From: Amycolatopsis nivea | Lineage (GTDB): Bacteria > Actinomycetota > Actinomycetes > Mycobacteriales > Pseudonocardiaceae | DNA: 64,000 nt | NCBI RefSeq assembly: GCF_004522235.1 | Contig: NZ_SDLT01000020.1 | Coordinates: 62,267 to 126,266, forward strand | Direction: 5' to 3' | Part shown: one piece after another, positions 8,685 to 17,472 of the stretch | Position numbering within the stretch: position 1 is the stretch's first letter | Layout: each line of letters begins with the position of its first letter | Position numbers and translations under genes: made by a program | The notes under the pieces: model-generated | Told to the model about the DNA's origin: nothing | Databases searched by the model: none | Seen by the model: only the letters and a program-made list of their open reading frames with translations

Positions 8685-9668
8685 GTGACGGTTTCGGATG
8701 CCCCTCTGTCGGCGCCGCTCAACGTCGGCTTCGACTACACCCGTTCGACCGGCCCCGTGCTCGGCCGGTTCGTCAACGCGCTTCGCGAACGCCGGATCGA
8801 AGGCGTGCGCGGCAGCGACGGTCGCGTGCACGTGCCGCCGGTCGAGTACGACCCGGCCACCGCGGACCCGTTGACGGAGTTCGTCCCGGTCGCCGACGAA
8901 GGCACCGTCGTTTCCTGGTCCTGGTGCGCGGATCCGCTCGACGGCCAGCCGCTGTCGCGCCCGTTCGCCTGGGTGCTGGTGAAACTCGACGGCGCGGACA
9001 CGAGCCTGCTCCATGCCCTCGACGCCGGCTCCCCGGACAATGTCCACATCGGACAGCGGGTGCGCGTACGGTGGGCCGACGAAACCGTCGGCCACATCCG
9101 CGACATCGCGTACTTCCTGCCCGCCGACGCGCCGGACACCACGCCCACCGAGGCCGCACCGCCGGTGGCGGAACGCGAGGAAGGCGCGCCGGTCAGCGTG
9201 ATCATCACGCCGGTGCACCTGAAATACCAGCATTCCGCGTCGCCGGAGGAAAGCCGGTACCTGCGCGGTCTCGCCGAAGGCCGGATGCTCGGCCAGCGCT
9301 GCCCCGAATGCGGCAAGGTCTACATTCCGCCGCGCGGCGCGTGCCCGGTCGACGGCGTGCCGACCACCGACGAGGTGGAACTGCCCGACACCGGCATCGT
9401 CACGACGTTCTGCATCGTCAATGTGCCGTTCCTCGGCCAGCGCATCAAACCGCCGTACGTCGCGGCCTACATCCTGCTGGACGGGGCCGACATCGCCTTC
9501 CTGCACCTGGTGCTCGGCTGCGCCGCCGAGGAGGTCCGGATGGGCATGCGCGTGCGCGCCAACTGGCGGCCGCGCGAGGAATGGTGGACGTCGCTGGAGA
9601 ACATCAGCCACTTCGAGCCCACCGGCGAGCCGGACGCCGAGTACGAGACCTTCGCCCACCACCTGTGA
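8685..9668 (+). CDS. double DUF35/OB-fold protein, Rv3521-like
   Basis: This 327-residue protein contains two OB-fold (DUF35/ChsH2-C-like) halves. The C-terminal half has a zinc-ribbon-like segment CPECGKVYIPPRGACPVDG near residue 205; only three cysteines are present, with Asp in the fourth position. The N-terminal half has no such cysteines. DUF35 proteins bind thiolase-like partners such as Ltp2, so this protein is the expected partner of Ltp4 and Ltp3 encoded just downstream, as in Rv3521-Rv3522-Rv3523. GTG at 8685 fits homolog length. GGAG is only two bases from it, so a leaderless transcript is possible. A TTG at 8649 is the alternative start. Confidence 0.85.
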   Translation: MTVSDAPLSAPLNVGFDYTRSTGPVLGRFVNALRERRIEGVRGSDGRVHVPPVEYDPATADPLTEFVPVADEGTVVSWSWCADPLDGQPLSRPFAWVLVKLDGADTSLLHALDAGSPDNVHIGQRVRVRWADETVGHIRDIAYFLPADAPDTTPTEAAPPVAEREEGAPVSVIITPVHLKYQHSASPEESRYLRGLAEGRMLGQRCPECGKVYIPPRGACPVDGVPTTDEVELPDTGIVTTFCIVNVPFLGQRIKPPYVAAYILLDGADIAFLHLVLGCAAEEVRMGMRVRANWRPREEWWTSLENISHFEPTGEPDAEYETFAHHL

Positions 9669-9674
9669 GGAACC

Positions 9675-10727
9675 ATGCCTGAAGTAGCCGTAGCCGGTTT
9701 CGCGCAGGCGCCCAACGTCCGCAAGACCGAGGGCACCACCAACGGCGTGGAAATGCTCGTGCCGATCCTCGCCGAGGCCTTCGCCGCGACCGGACTGTCC
9801 AAACAAGACATCGGATTCTGGTGCTCCGGCTCGTCGGATTACCTTGCCGGGCGCGCGTTTTCGTTCATCGCCGCGGTCGACGCGCTGGGCGCGTTCCCGC
9901 CGATCAACGAGTCCCATGTGGAAATGGACGCCGCCTGGGCGTTGTACGAAGCCTGGCTGAAGATCCGCACCGGCGAGGTCGACACCGCGCTGGTGTACGG
10001 ATTCGGCAAAGCCAGCGCCGGACAGCTCCGCCGGGTCATGGCGATGCAGCTGGACCCGTACCTCGTCACCCCGCTGTGGCCGGATTCGCTGGCGATCGCC
10101 GGTTTGCAAGCCCGGTTGGGTCTCGAAGGCGGGCTGTGGTCCGAAAAGGACTTGGCCGAAGTCGCTGCCCGCTCACGGGCGGACGCGGCGAACAACCCGG
10201 CCGCACAACTGTCCGGAACGGTGGACGTCGCCGAACTGCTCGACACCCCGTACGTCGCCGATCCCCTTCGCGCACATGACATCGCGCCGGTGACAGATGG
10301 CACATCGGTGATCATCCTGGCTTCGGAGGAACGAGCCCGCGACCTCGTGGAGCGGCCCGCGATCATCTCCGGGCTGGACCACCGCATCGACTCCCCCGTT
10401 CTCGGCGCGCGCGACCTCACCCGTTCCCCGTCGACCGCCGCTGCCGCGGCCCGACTGGATCTCGACGGGGTCGAGCTGGCCGAACTGCACGCGCCGTTCA
10501 CGCACCAGGAACTCATCCTGCGCCGCGAACTCGGTCTCGATGACAGCGTTCGGATCAACCCGTCCGGCGGTGCGCTCACTGGCAATCCCATGTTCTCCGC
10601 CGGGCTCGCGCGCATCGGCGAGGCCGCCGCGCGCATCCACCGCGGCGAGGCGGCGAAGACGCTCGCCCACGCGACCAGCGGACCTGCCCTGCAGCAGAAC
10701 CTCCTCGCCGTGCTGGAGGCACGATGA
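9675..10727 (+). CDS. ltp4: thiolase-like steroid aldol-lyase candidate Ltp4
   Basis: A 350-residue SCP-x/thiolase-fold protein like mycobacterial Ltp4. In Rhodococcus, Ltp3 and Ltp4 are required for degrading C24-branched sterol side chains, where a retro-aldol cleavage replaces thiolysis. Thiolase-fold signs are INPSGGALTGNPMFSAGL near the C-terminus and EVDTALVYGFGKAS near residue 110. It starts 6 bases after the DUF35 gene and overlaps ltp3 by ATGA, so the three are translated as a unit, probably as a complex. It lacks the classical CGS nucleophile loop of degradative thiolases. Confidence 0.86.
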   Translation: MPEVAVAGFAQAPNVRKTEGTTNGVEMLVPILAEAFAATGLSKQDIGFWCSGSSDYLAGRAFSFIAAVDALGAFPPINESHVEMDAAWALYEAWLKIRTGEVDTALVYGFGKASAGQLRRVMAMQLDPYLVTPLWPDSLAIAGLQARLGLEGGLWSEKDLAEVAARSRADAANNPAAQLSGTVDVAELLDTPYVADPLRAHDIAPVTDGTSVIILASEERARDLVERPAIISGLDHRIDSPVLGARDLTRSPSTAAAAARLDLDGVELAELHAPFTHQELILRRELGLDDSVRINPSGGALTGNPMFSAGLARIGEAAARIHRGEAAKTLAHATSGPALQQNLLAVLEAR

Positions 10728-11884
10728 CGAAACAGCTCGCCGCGGTGCTCGGGACCGGGCAGACGCACCACCGCGCGAAGCGCACCGACGTGTCGATGGC
10801 CGGTCTGCTCCGCGAAGCGATCGACCGCGCGATGGCGGACGCCCAGGTCGGCTGGGACGACATCGAGGCCGTCGTGATCGGCAAGGCGCCGGACCTGTTC
10901 GAGGGCGTCATGATGCCCGAACTGTTCCTCGCGGACTCGTTGGGCGCGAACGGGAAACCGTTGATTCGCGTGCACACCGCGGGTTCGGTCGGCGGGTCGA
11001 CCGCGCTGGTCGCCACTTCGCTGATCCAGTCCGGCGTGCACCGGCGCGTGCTGACGGTGGCGTTCGAGAAGCAGTCCGAATCGAACGCGATGTGGGGCCT
11101 GTCGATCCTGCCGCCGTTCCAGATGCCGGTCGGCGCTGGCGCTGGTGGCTATTTCGCGCCACACGTGCGGTCGTATATTCGTCGTTCTGGTGCGCCCGAG
11201 CACATTGGGGCGATCGTGGCGGCGAAGGATCGGCGCAATGGCGCGCTGAATCCGTTCGCGCACTTGCAACAGTCCGACATCACGGTCGAGTCGGTGCAGG
11301 CGTCGCAGATGCTGTGGGACCCGATCCGGTACGACGAAACGTGTCCGTCCTCCGACGGCGCCTGTGCGATGGTGCTCGGCGACGAAGCCGCCGGCGACGC
11401 GGTGCCGGGCGGCGCGGCGTGGATCCATTCGACGGCGATGCGGACCGAGCCCACGACGTTCGCCGGACGCGATCAGGTCAGCCCGCAAGCCGGTCGCGAC
11501 GCGGCCGCCGCGTTGTGGCGCGACGCGGGCATCAAGGACCCACTGTCCGAAGTGGACGTCGCGGAGATCTACGTGCCGTTCTCCTGGTTCGAGCCGATGT
11601 GGCTGGAAAACCTCGGCTTCGCCGCCGAGGGCGAGGGCTGGAAGATCACCGAAGCAGGCGACACCGCGATCGGCGGACGGCTGCCAGTGAACCCGTCCGG
11701 CGGCGTGCTGTCGTCGAATCCCATTGGCGCGTCCGGGATGCTGCGGTTCTCCGAGGCGGCCAAGCAGGTGATGGGCCGCGCTGGCGACTACCAGGTGGAT
11801 GGCGCCCGGATCGCGATGGGGCACGCCTACGGCGGCGGCTCGCAGTACTTCAGCATGTGGGTCGTCGGCTCGGAAAAGCCCTAG
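10724..11884 (+). CDS. ltp3: thiolase-like steroid aldol-lyase candidate Ltp3
   Basis: A 386-residue thiolase-fold protein similar to Ltp3. The C-terminal NPSGGVLSSNPIGASGM loop and the active-site segment YVPFSWFEPMWLENLGFA near residue 285 are visible. It is expected to act with Ltp4 and the DUF35 protein as a lyase on hydroxyacyl-CoA esters of C24-branched sterols; this is by homology. The ATG overlaps the ltp4 stop, and its own stop overlaps the convergent YihY gene. The operon ends here. Confidence 0.86.
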   Translation: MTKQLAAVLGTGQTHHRAKRTDVSMAGLLREAIDRAMADAQVGWDDIEAVVIGKAPDLFEGVMMPELFLADSLGANGKPLIRVHTAGSVGGSTALVATSLIQSGVHRRVLTVAFEKQSESNAMWGLSILPPFQMPVGAGAGGYFAPHVRSYIRRSGAPEHIGAIVAAKDRRNGALNPFAHLQQSDITVESVQASQMLWDPIRYDETCPSSDGACAMVLGDEAAGDAVPGGAAWIHSTAMRTEPTTFAGRDQVSPQAGRDAAAALWRDAGIKDPLSEVDVAEIYVPFSWFEPMWLENLGFAAEGEGWKITEAGDTAIGGRLPVNPSGGVLSSNPIGASGMLRFSEAAKQVMGRAGDYQVDGARIAMGHAYGGGSQYFSMWVVGSEKP

Positions 11885-12909
11885 TCTCTCCGCCGCCCCC
11901 GCAAGGCGAACAACGTCCCCAGCGCCCCGACCACCGCGCCCAGCACGGCCGCCTTCGCGCTGTCCTGCTTGGGCGCGATGATCGGGCGCAGCTGCGTCGC
12001 CGCCGGGGGCTGGATCGGCTTGCGGGGAGCGTCGCGGGCGGTGGCGGTCCAGGCGGTGATGTAGACGAGCATCCGCGCGATCAGCGAGATGAAGAACAGC
12101 AGACCGATCACCGAACCGAACGCCACGCCGGACGGCGACTTGCTGATCAAGTTCAGGTAGAACCCGCCGGCCAGTTTGAGCAGCTCGAATCCGATCGCCG
12201 CGGCGACCGCGCCGCGCATCGCGCTGCGCCATCCGACCCGCTCGCGCGGCAACCGGGTGAGCACCCACAGGAACACCATCCAGTCCGCGAGCAACGCCAG
12301 CGGCACCGACACGAACGACAGCAGGTTGTGTCCCCAGCTCGTGTCCTCGACGCCGACCAGCCCGAGCAGGGAACGGCCGACCGCGGTGCCGGACACCGAG
12401 ATCCCGAACGACACCAGCAGCGCCGCGGCGAGCCCGAGCAACGCCAGGATGTCCATGAGGATCGTGCGCAGCAGCGGCCCGTCGGACCGGTTCTGGCCGT
12501 ACATCGCGGTGAGCGCGTCCCGCAGCGCGTTCATCCAGTTCCAGCCGGAGTACAGCCCGACCACGAGACCGGCGACCCCGACGCCGGTGCGCTGCTCCAC
12601 GAACCCGGTCAGGATCGACGACACCTGGGTGCCGATCGGGCCGGGCAGCGATCCGGAAATGCCGCGCACCAGCGCGTCGAGCAGATGCGGCTGCGTCGCG
12701 AGCACGAACCCGGCCGCCGACGAGGACAGCATCAGGATCGGCACCAGCGAGAGCAGGCTGAAGTAGGTGATCGACGCGACGTAGTGGTAGCCGCCGTAGT
12801 CGATGTACCGGTTGGTGGCGCGCGCGATGTGGTCCAGCCATCGGTACCGGGCACGCGCGCGGGCCCACTTGCTCGGCCCGGGGGTCTTGCGGGAACGCTT
12901 CACCGTCAC
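11881..12909 (-). CDS. YihY/BrkB-family integral membrane protein
   Basis: A 342-residue membrane protein of the YihY/virulence factor BrkB family. A basic N-terminus is followed by about six hydrophobic segments, with the family region GGYHYVASITYFSLLSLVP near residue 40 and LYSGWNWMNALRDALTAMYG near residue 120. The role of the family is unsettled (an RNase BN function was withdrawn; transport or envelope roles have been proposed). GTG at 12909 is used, with a second GTG two codons later. It interrupts the sterol genes and has no KstR box upstream. Confidence 0.85.
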   Translation of the reverse strand: MTVKRSRKTPGPSKWARARARYRWLDHIARATNRYIDYGGYHYVASITYFSLLSLVPILMLSSSAAGFVLATQPHLLDALVRGISGSLPGPIGTQVSSILTGFVEQRTGVGVAGLVVGLYSGWNWMNALRDALTAMYGQNRSDGPLLRTILMDILALLGLAAALLVSFGISVSGTAVGRSLLGLVGVEDTSWGHNLLSFVSVPLALLADWMVFLWVLTRLPRERVGWRSAMRGAVAAAIGFELLKLAGGFYLNLISKSPSGVAFGSVIGLLFFISLIARMLVYITAWTATARDAPRKPIQPPAATQLRPIIAPKQDSAKAAVLGAVVGALGTLFALRGRRRD

Positions 12910-12952
12910 TGTTTACCCAGCGGACGCGCTGTTTGTCGCAAAAGACACGCAT

Positions 12953-13738
12953 TCAGGCCAGTACGACCGGGGCGTGCCCGTCGTCACGCGGCAGCGGCTC
13001 GTCGGTCGTGGCGAAGACGGTCGCGCCGAGGAAGTCGAGTTCGCAGCCCAGCGTCGCGAGGAACGGGGTGTCGGCGGCGTCGCGTCCAGTCGCGATGCGG
13101 AGCATGGTCTGGCGCGGGGCCAACCGGGTGGCGTCGAAGACGTACCAGCGGCCGTCGATGCCTGCTTCGAAGACTGCGTGGAAGTCCATCGGCTGCAAAC
13201 CAGGCGCGTAGACCGACGTGTAGCGCGCGGGTACGTCGACGAGTCGGCACAGTGCGACGCATACGTGCGCGAAGTCGCGACAGACGCCTTCGCCGGCGAG
13301 GAGCGTGTCGATGGCGTCGTGGGTGGGGCCGCCGGAACCGACGGCGTACACGAGCCTGCGGTGTACGTGGTCGACGATCGCCTGCACTCGTGCCCGCGCG
13401 CCGTCCAGTTCTCCGATGCCCGGCGGCAGCAGTCCGCCCATCCGGTCGGACGGGCAGTAGCGGCTGGGCCGGGTGTACCGCGCGATGTCGGCGAGCGTGA
13501 CGGGTTCGGCGTTGCCGCGGTGCAGCACACGTTCGCCGTGATAGGCGACGCGATGCTCGCCCTCGGCGAGGTCGTAAACCTCCGCGCGCGTGCCGTGTTC
13601 GAACTCGGCGGTGCGCGCGGAACCGGCGTCGGAAACGGTGAGTTCGCCGGCGTCCGCGCGCACGGCGGCAACCGAGATCGCGGCGAGGCCGGGTTTCGTC
13701 ACCCGGACGCCGAATTCCGCGTCTACCGTCGTGCGCAC
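12953..13738 (-). CDS. transglutaminase-like family protein
   Basis: A 261-residue protein with the transglutaminase/cysteine-protease core. Cys153 in GEGVCRDFAHVCVALCR, His187 in MDFHAVFEA and Asp202 in YVFDATR form the expected triad. The N-terminal 80 residues are a beta-rich domain often found in these bacterial proteins. No signal peptide is apparent, so a cytoplasmic amidase or protease-like role is likely. The GTG start is at 13738. It is separated from cyp125 by 66 bases and has no sterol operator. Confidence 0.85.
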   Translation of the reverse strand: MRTTVDAEFGVRVTKPGLAAISVAAVRADAGELTVSDAGSARTAEFEHGTRAEVYDLAEGEHRVAYHGERVLHRGNAEPVTLADIARYTRPSRYCPSDRMGGLLPPGIGELDGARARVQAIVDHVHRRLVYAVGSGGPTHDAIDTLLAGEGVCRDFAHVCVALCRLVDVPARYTSVYAPGLQPMDFHAVFEAGIDGRWYVFDATRLAPRQTMLRIATGRDAADTPFLATLGCELDFLGATVFATTDEPLPRDDGHAPVVLA

Positions 13739-13804
13739 GGGGCCATCATGCCGGTGCGCCGCGCTCCTTGCCGGTCAGGTCGCGTCCCCGGGCGTTTCGC
13801 CTGC

Positions 13805-15031
13805 TCAGGCGTAGCGGACCTGGTAGTGCTTGATCCCGTTGAGCCAGCTGGAACGCAGCCGTTCGGGAGCGGACACCTCGGCGATGTTCGGCATCACCTC
13901 GGCGATCGCGTTGAAGATCAGGTCGATCTCGAGCCGCGCCAGGTTCGCGCCGATGCAGTAGTGCGAACCGGTGCCGCCGAAGCCGACGTGCTGGTTGTCC
14001 TCGCGCAGGATGTCGAATTTGCCGGGCTCGTCGAAGACCTCGGGGTCGAAGTTGGCCGAGCTGTAGAACATCCCGACGCGGTCGCCCTTGCGGATCTGCG
14101 CGCCGCCCAGTTCGGTGTCGCGGGTCGCGGTGCGCTGGAACGCGACGACCGGCGTCGCCCAGCGGACGATCTCGTCCGGCGCGGTCTTCGGGCGCTGCTC
14201 CTTGAAGACGTCCCACTGGTCCGGGTGGTCCAGGAACGCCTTCATGCCGTGCGTGATCGCGTTGCGGGTGGTCTCGTTGCCGGCGACGGCCAGCAGGATC
14301 ACGAAGAAGCCGAACTCGTCGGAGCCGAGCGATTCGCCGTCGACGTCGGCCTGGACGAGCTTCGTGACGATGTCGTCCATCGGGCAGCGGCGGCGGTCCT
14401 CGGCCATGTTCCAGGCGTAGCCGACGAGTTCCGCGGACGCGGCGATCGGCTCGAGGTCGTATTCCGGGTCGTCGTAGGCGATCATCTGGTTGGACCAGTC
14501 GAAGATCTTGAGCCGGTCCTCCTGCGGCACGCCGATCAGCTCGGCGATCGCCTGCAGCGGCAGCTCGCACGCGACGTCGGTGACGAAGTCGCCGGAGCCC
14601 TTCTTCTTGGCCTCGTGCACGATCCGCTCGGCGCGGTCGCGCAGGGTGTCCTCGAGCTTCGCGATCGAGCGCGGGGTGAACCCCTTCGACACGATGCGGC
14701 GGAGCTTGGTGTGCTGCGGCGCGTCCATGTTCAGCAGGACGAGCCGGTTCGCGTCGAGGCCCTCGGCGGTCATCTGGTCGTCGAACCGGATGATCGCGGT
14801 CTTTTCCCTCGACGAGTAGAGCTCGCTGTCGCGCGAGACCGCCTTGACGTCGGCGTGTCGCGTGACGACCCAGTAGCCGTCGTCGCCGAATCCGGCGGTG
14901 TTGTGCGGCTGCGGGTTCCACCAGACGGGCGCCGTGCGGCGGAGTTCGGCGAACTCCTCCAGGGGCAGCCGGCTGGCGTAGAGGTCCGGATCGGTGAAGT
15001 CGAAACCGGCGGGCAAAAGCGGGGCTGCCAC
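13805..15031 (-). CDS. cyp125: cytochrome P450 CYP125, steroid C26/C27 hydroxylase
   Basis: This 408-residue P450 oxidises the terminal methyl of the sterol side chain, starting its degradation. The I-helix segment AGNETTRNAITHGM and the heme loop FGGTGSHYCIGANLAR (Cys359) are intact. Similarity to mycobacterial CYP125 runs from GFDFTDPDLYASRLP to WLNGIKHYQV. GTG at 15031 follows AGGAGG and matches the homolog start; upstream in-frame codons reach the operator region and were rejected. It is divergent from fadA5, as Rv3545c is from Rv3546, with several KstR boxes between. Unlike in M. tuberculosis, chsE1 and the rest of that operon are not downstream. Confidence 0.95.
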   Translation of the reverse strand: MAAPLLPAGFDFTDPDLYASRLPLEEFAELRRTAPVWWNPQPHNTAGFGDDGYWVVTRHADVKAVSRDSELYSSREKTAIIRFDDQMTAEGLDANRLVLLNMDAPQHTKLRRIVSKGFTPRSIAKLEDTLRDRAERIVHEAKKKGSGDFVTDVACELPLQAIAELIGVPQEDRLKIFDWSNQMIAYDDPEYDLEPIAASAELVGYAWNMAEDRRRCPMDDIVTKLVQADVDGESLGSDEFGFFVILLAVAGNETTRNAITHGMKAFLDHPDQWDVFKEQRPKTAPDEIVRWATPVVAFQRTATRDTELGGAQIRKGDRVGMFYSSANFDPEVFDEPGKFDILREDNQHVGFGGTGSHYCIGANLARLEIDLIFNAIAEVMPNIAEVSAPERLRSSWLNGIKHYQVRYA

Positions 15032-15070
15032 GGCTTGGCCTCCTGCGCGGGATCGGCGGTGATACCCAAC

Positions 15071-15084
15071 TGCAACGCGTTCTA
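15071..15084. promoter_or_regulatory. KstR box upstream of cyp125 (exact match)
   Basis: TGCAACGCGTTCTA fits the consensus at every fixed position and lies 40 bases upstream of the cyp125 GTG. Confidence 0.8.
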
Positions 15085-15130
15085 TGAACCCAGTAGAGCA
15101 TACGGTGTTAACCAACGGAACCCGCTTGAG

Positions 15131-15144
15131 TGAAACCTGTTTAC
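15131..15144. promoter_or_regulatory. possible third KstR box, cyp125/fadA5 interval
   Basis: TGAAACCTGTTTAC matches except at the final base and lies midway between the two better-placed boxes. Its inner bases (CT) differ from the usual AC/GT, so it is the weakest of the group. Confidence 0.4.
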
Positions 15145-15236
15145 TTTACCGTTCCAGAAGCTGTTGGCGCAGGTGAGCGCTCGCTCATCGGTTCGTGATC
15201 GACTTCCGCGCTGTCGTGCGCTCGCTTGTCATTAAC

Positions 15237-15250
15237 AGGAACGTGTTCTA
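15237..15250. promoter_or_regulatory. KstR box upstream of fadA5
   Basis: AGGAACGTGTTCTA differs from the consensus only at the first base and lies 37 bases before the fadA5 GTG. Confidence 0.75.
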
Positions 15251-15287
15251 GTTTTGCGAGGTACGGAGCTTCCGGAAGGGGACACTC

Positions 15288-16418
15288 GTGGGCGAACCGG
15301 TGATCGTGGCCGCGGCACGCACGCCGATCGGCAAGCGCGGCGGCTGGCTGTCCGGCCTGCACGCGGCCGAACTGCTGGGCGCGGCGGTGCGCGGGGTGGT
15401 CGAACGGGCGGGCATCGATCCGGCCGAGGTGGAGCAGGTGATCGGCGGAGCGGTCACGCAGGCGGGCGAGCAGTGCGGCAACCTGACCCGCACCGCGTGG
15501 CTGCACGCGGGCCTGCCGGAATCGACCGGGGCCACGACGATCGACGCGCAATGCGGTTCGGCGCAGCAGGCCGCGCATCTGGTCGCCGGCTTGATCGCGG
15601 CGGACGCGATCAGCGTCGGCGTGGCGTGCGGCGCGGAAGCGATGAGCCGGGTGCCGCTCGGCGCGAACCGCGGCGAGGGCGTCGGCTCCCCCAAACCGGA
15701 CGCGTGGTCGATCGACATGCCGGACCAATACGGTGCGGCGGAACGGATCGCGATCCGGCGAGGCATCACGCGCGAGGACGTCGACGCGTTCGGAGTGCGG
15801 TCGCAGGCCAACGCCGCCGCCGCGTGGTCGGCCGGGCATTTCTCGCGGGAAATCGTGCCGGTCGCGACGGAAGCCGGTGTGGTGGACCGGGATCAGGGCC
15901 TGCGGGAGACCACAATGGAGGGTCTGGCACGGTTGAAGCCCGTGGTGCCGGACGGAATCCACACGGCGGGCTCGTCGTCCCAAATCTCCGACGGCGCCGC
16001 GGCGGTGCTGATCATGGACGCGTCGCTGGCGCGCTCGCTGGGCCTGCGCCCACGCGCCCGGATCCGGCGGCAGGCATTGGTCGGCGCGGAACCGTACTAC
16101 CACCTGGACGGCCCGGTGCAGGCGACGACGCGGGTCCTCGAAGCGGCCGGGATGAAGATCGGCGACGTGGACCTGTTCGAGGTGAACGAGGCCTTCGCGT
16201 CGGTCGTGCTTTCGTGGCAGCGCATGCACAATCCGGACGAGACGCGGGTGAACGTCAACGGCGGAGCGATCGCACTGGGACACCCGGTGGGCAGCACCGG
16301 CGCGCGACTGCTGACGACCGCCCTGCACGAACTGGAACGCCGCGACGCGACGACGGCGCTGGTGTCGATGTGCGCGGGCGGGGCGATGGCTACGGCGACG
16401 ATTCTGGAGCGGATCTGA
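15288..16418 (+). CDS. fadA5: steroid side-chain thiolase FadA5
   Basis: A 376-residue degradative thiolase that cleaves beta-ketoacyl-CoA steroids to release acetyl-CoA. The nucleophile is Cys89 in IDAQCGSAQQ, the His332 loop is GGAIALGHPVG, and the second cysteine is Cys362 in SMCAGGAM. It aligns closely with M. tuberculosis FadA5, including EPYYHLDGPVQ and VNEAFASVVLSW. It is slightly shorter, with a deletion near residue 195 between EIVPVATEA and RDQGLRETTM. The GTG at 15288 follows a purine-rich GGAAGGGGA. It is divergent from cyp125 and probably KstR-controlled. Confidence 0.95.
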   Translation: MGEPVIVAAARTPIGKRGGWLSGLHAAELLGAAVRGVVERAGIDPAEVEQVIGGAVTQAGEQCGNLTRTAWLHAGLPESTGATTIDAQCGSAQQAAHLVAGLIAADAISVGVACGAEAMSRVPLGANRGEGVGSPKPDAWSIDMPDQYGAAERIAIRRGITREDVDAFGVRSQANAAAAWSAGHFSREIVPVATEAGVVDRDQGLRETTMEGLARLKPVVPDGIHTAGSSSQISDGAAAVLIMDASLARSLGLRPRARIRRQALVGAEPYYHLDGPVQATTRVLEAAGMKIGDVDLFEVNEAFASVVLSWQRMHNPDETRVNVNGGAIALGHPVGSTGARLLTTALHELERRDATTALVSMCAGGAMATATILERI

Positions 16419-16419
16419 G

Positions 16420-16890
16420 CTGGACGGGCAGGGCCGCTGCGACGGATTGGGGCTGAGCTGGCGGAGCAGCGGCCTTGCGACGGATTGGGGCCGGAGCTGA
16501 GCTGGCGGAGCGGTGCCTCCGCGGCAAACCCGAAGCCCAGCCGGGCCAACAGGACACCGCCGCTGCGACAAACCCGAAGCGCCGAGCACCGTGGCCGCGA
16601 CGAACCGGAAGCACGGCCGAGCCAGCAGAGCACCGCCCGCCGCCACAATCCGGAACCCCCACCGAACCAGCAAAGCACCGCCCGCCGGAACAAACCGGAA
16701 GCGCAACCGAGCCCACAGAACACCACCCGCCGCCACAATCCGGAAGCGCAACTGTGCCAGCACAGCACCGCTGGCCGCGACAAACCGGAAGGGCAGCCGA
16801 ACCAACAGAACACCACCCGCCGCGACAAACCGGAAGCGCAGCTGTGCCAGCGGAGCGCCGCGGCCGCGACGAACTGGAAGCGGAGCTGAG
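16420..16890. repeat. 45-bp tandem repeat array after fadA5
   Basis: About ten imperfect direct copies of a 45-bp unit run head to tail. Well-preserved units begin with GCARCYGWRCCMRCASARC and end in ACAAACCGGAAGC. Because 45 is a multiple of three, long frames stay open on both strands (15-residue peptide repeats); these lack normal composition, so I treat the array as non-coding. The rest of 16419-17054 shows no gene. Confidence 0.8.
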
Positions 16891-17054
16891 CAGGCAGCCC
16901 GGGCCCGGTCGGGTCCGGGCTCGCTTCTTGCCGCGCTGGCACAATTCAGCTGCGGCAAGGCAACTCTCACCCGGGACGCGGCGGAAAAGGGGCGTGCGAT
17001 GCCACGGCTCTAGAGCGCCAGCGACCGAAACTTCCGCCGCCGGTGCGGTGGCGG

Positions 17055-17432
17055 TTAAGGCCGGTCGTCAGTCCAGAAGCAGAACGGATGCCCAACCGGA
17101 TCCAGCAGCACGCGCACGTGCTGTTGCGGCTGAAACTCGGCCATCCGAGCCCCGGCCGCGACCGCCTTCGTGACTGCGGCTTCCAGCGCGGCGCGTCCGT
17201 CGACCTCGAAGTCGAGGTGCAGTTGCATCTGCTGCTTCCCCGCGTCGACAGGCCACACTGGCGGCACGTACTGCGTCTCCAGCTGAAACGACAGACCAGC
17301 CCCACCGCCGGAAGGACGCAACGTGACCCACTCCGGTTCGTCGGCGCCGATCGGCCATCCGAGCAGTTCCCGGTAGAACTCGGCCAGCGCTCGGGGGTCG
17401 GGCGCGTCGAGGACGGTGGACGTGAGTTTCAT
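17055..17432 (-). CDS. VOC-family (glyoxalase/bleomycin resistance) protein
   Basis: A 125-residue single VOC-fold protein with a beta-alpha-beta-beta-beta pattern. It contains MKLTSTVLDAPDPRALAEFY at the start, QMQLHLDFEVDG near residue 70 and LLDPVGHPFCFWTDD at the end. Such proteins bind metals or small hydrophobic ligands; the substrate is unknown. It opens the 12.7-kb block without sterol operators and is followed on the same strand after 40 bases by nothing co-directional upstream except the PPOX gene. Confidence 0.85.
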   Translation of the reverse strand: MKLTSTVLDAPDPRALAEFYRELLGWPIGADEPEWVTLRPSGGGAGLSFQLETQYVPPVWPVDAGKQQMQLHLDFEVDGRAALEAAVTKAVAAGARMAEFQPQQHVRVLLDPVGHPFCFWTDDRP

Positions 17433-17472
17433 CAGCCCAGGCTAGGGCTCCGCGGGGTCCGCTCCACGCTCC

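Noticed and set aside
15085..15130. GGTGTTAACCAACGG as a further KstR box
   Set aside because: The half-sites do not have the AACNNGTT arrangement required by the consensus.
7074..16418. Polyketide or secondary-metabolite cluster suggested by ligases, thiolases and a P450
   Set aside because: Each gene matches a named sterol side-chain gene with KstR boxes; no KS, ACP or NRPS module exists.
16420..16890. CRISPR array
   Set aside because: The 45-bp units are contiguous and degenerate with no constant repeat/unique spacer pattern, and no cas genes are present.
16475..17173. Repeat-peptide coding genes on either strand
   Set aside because: Open frames follow from a 45-bp period; no ribosome site or normal codon use, and they exist equally on both strands.
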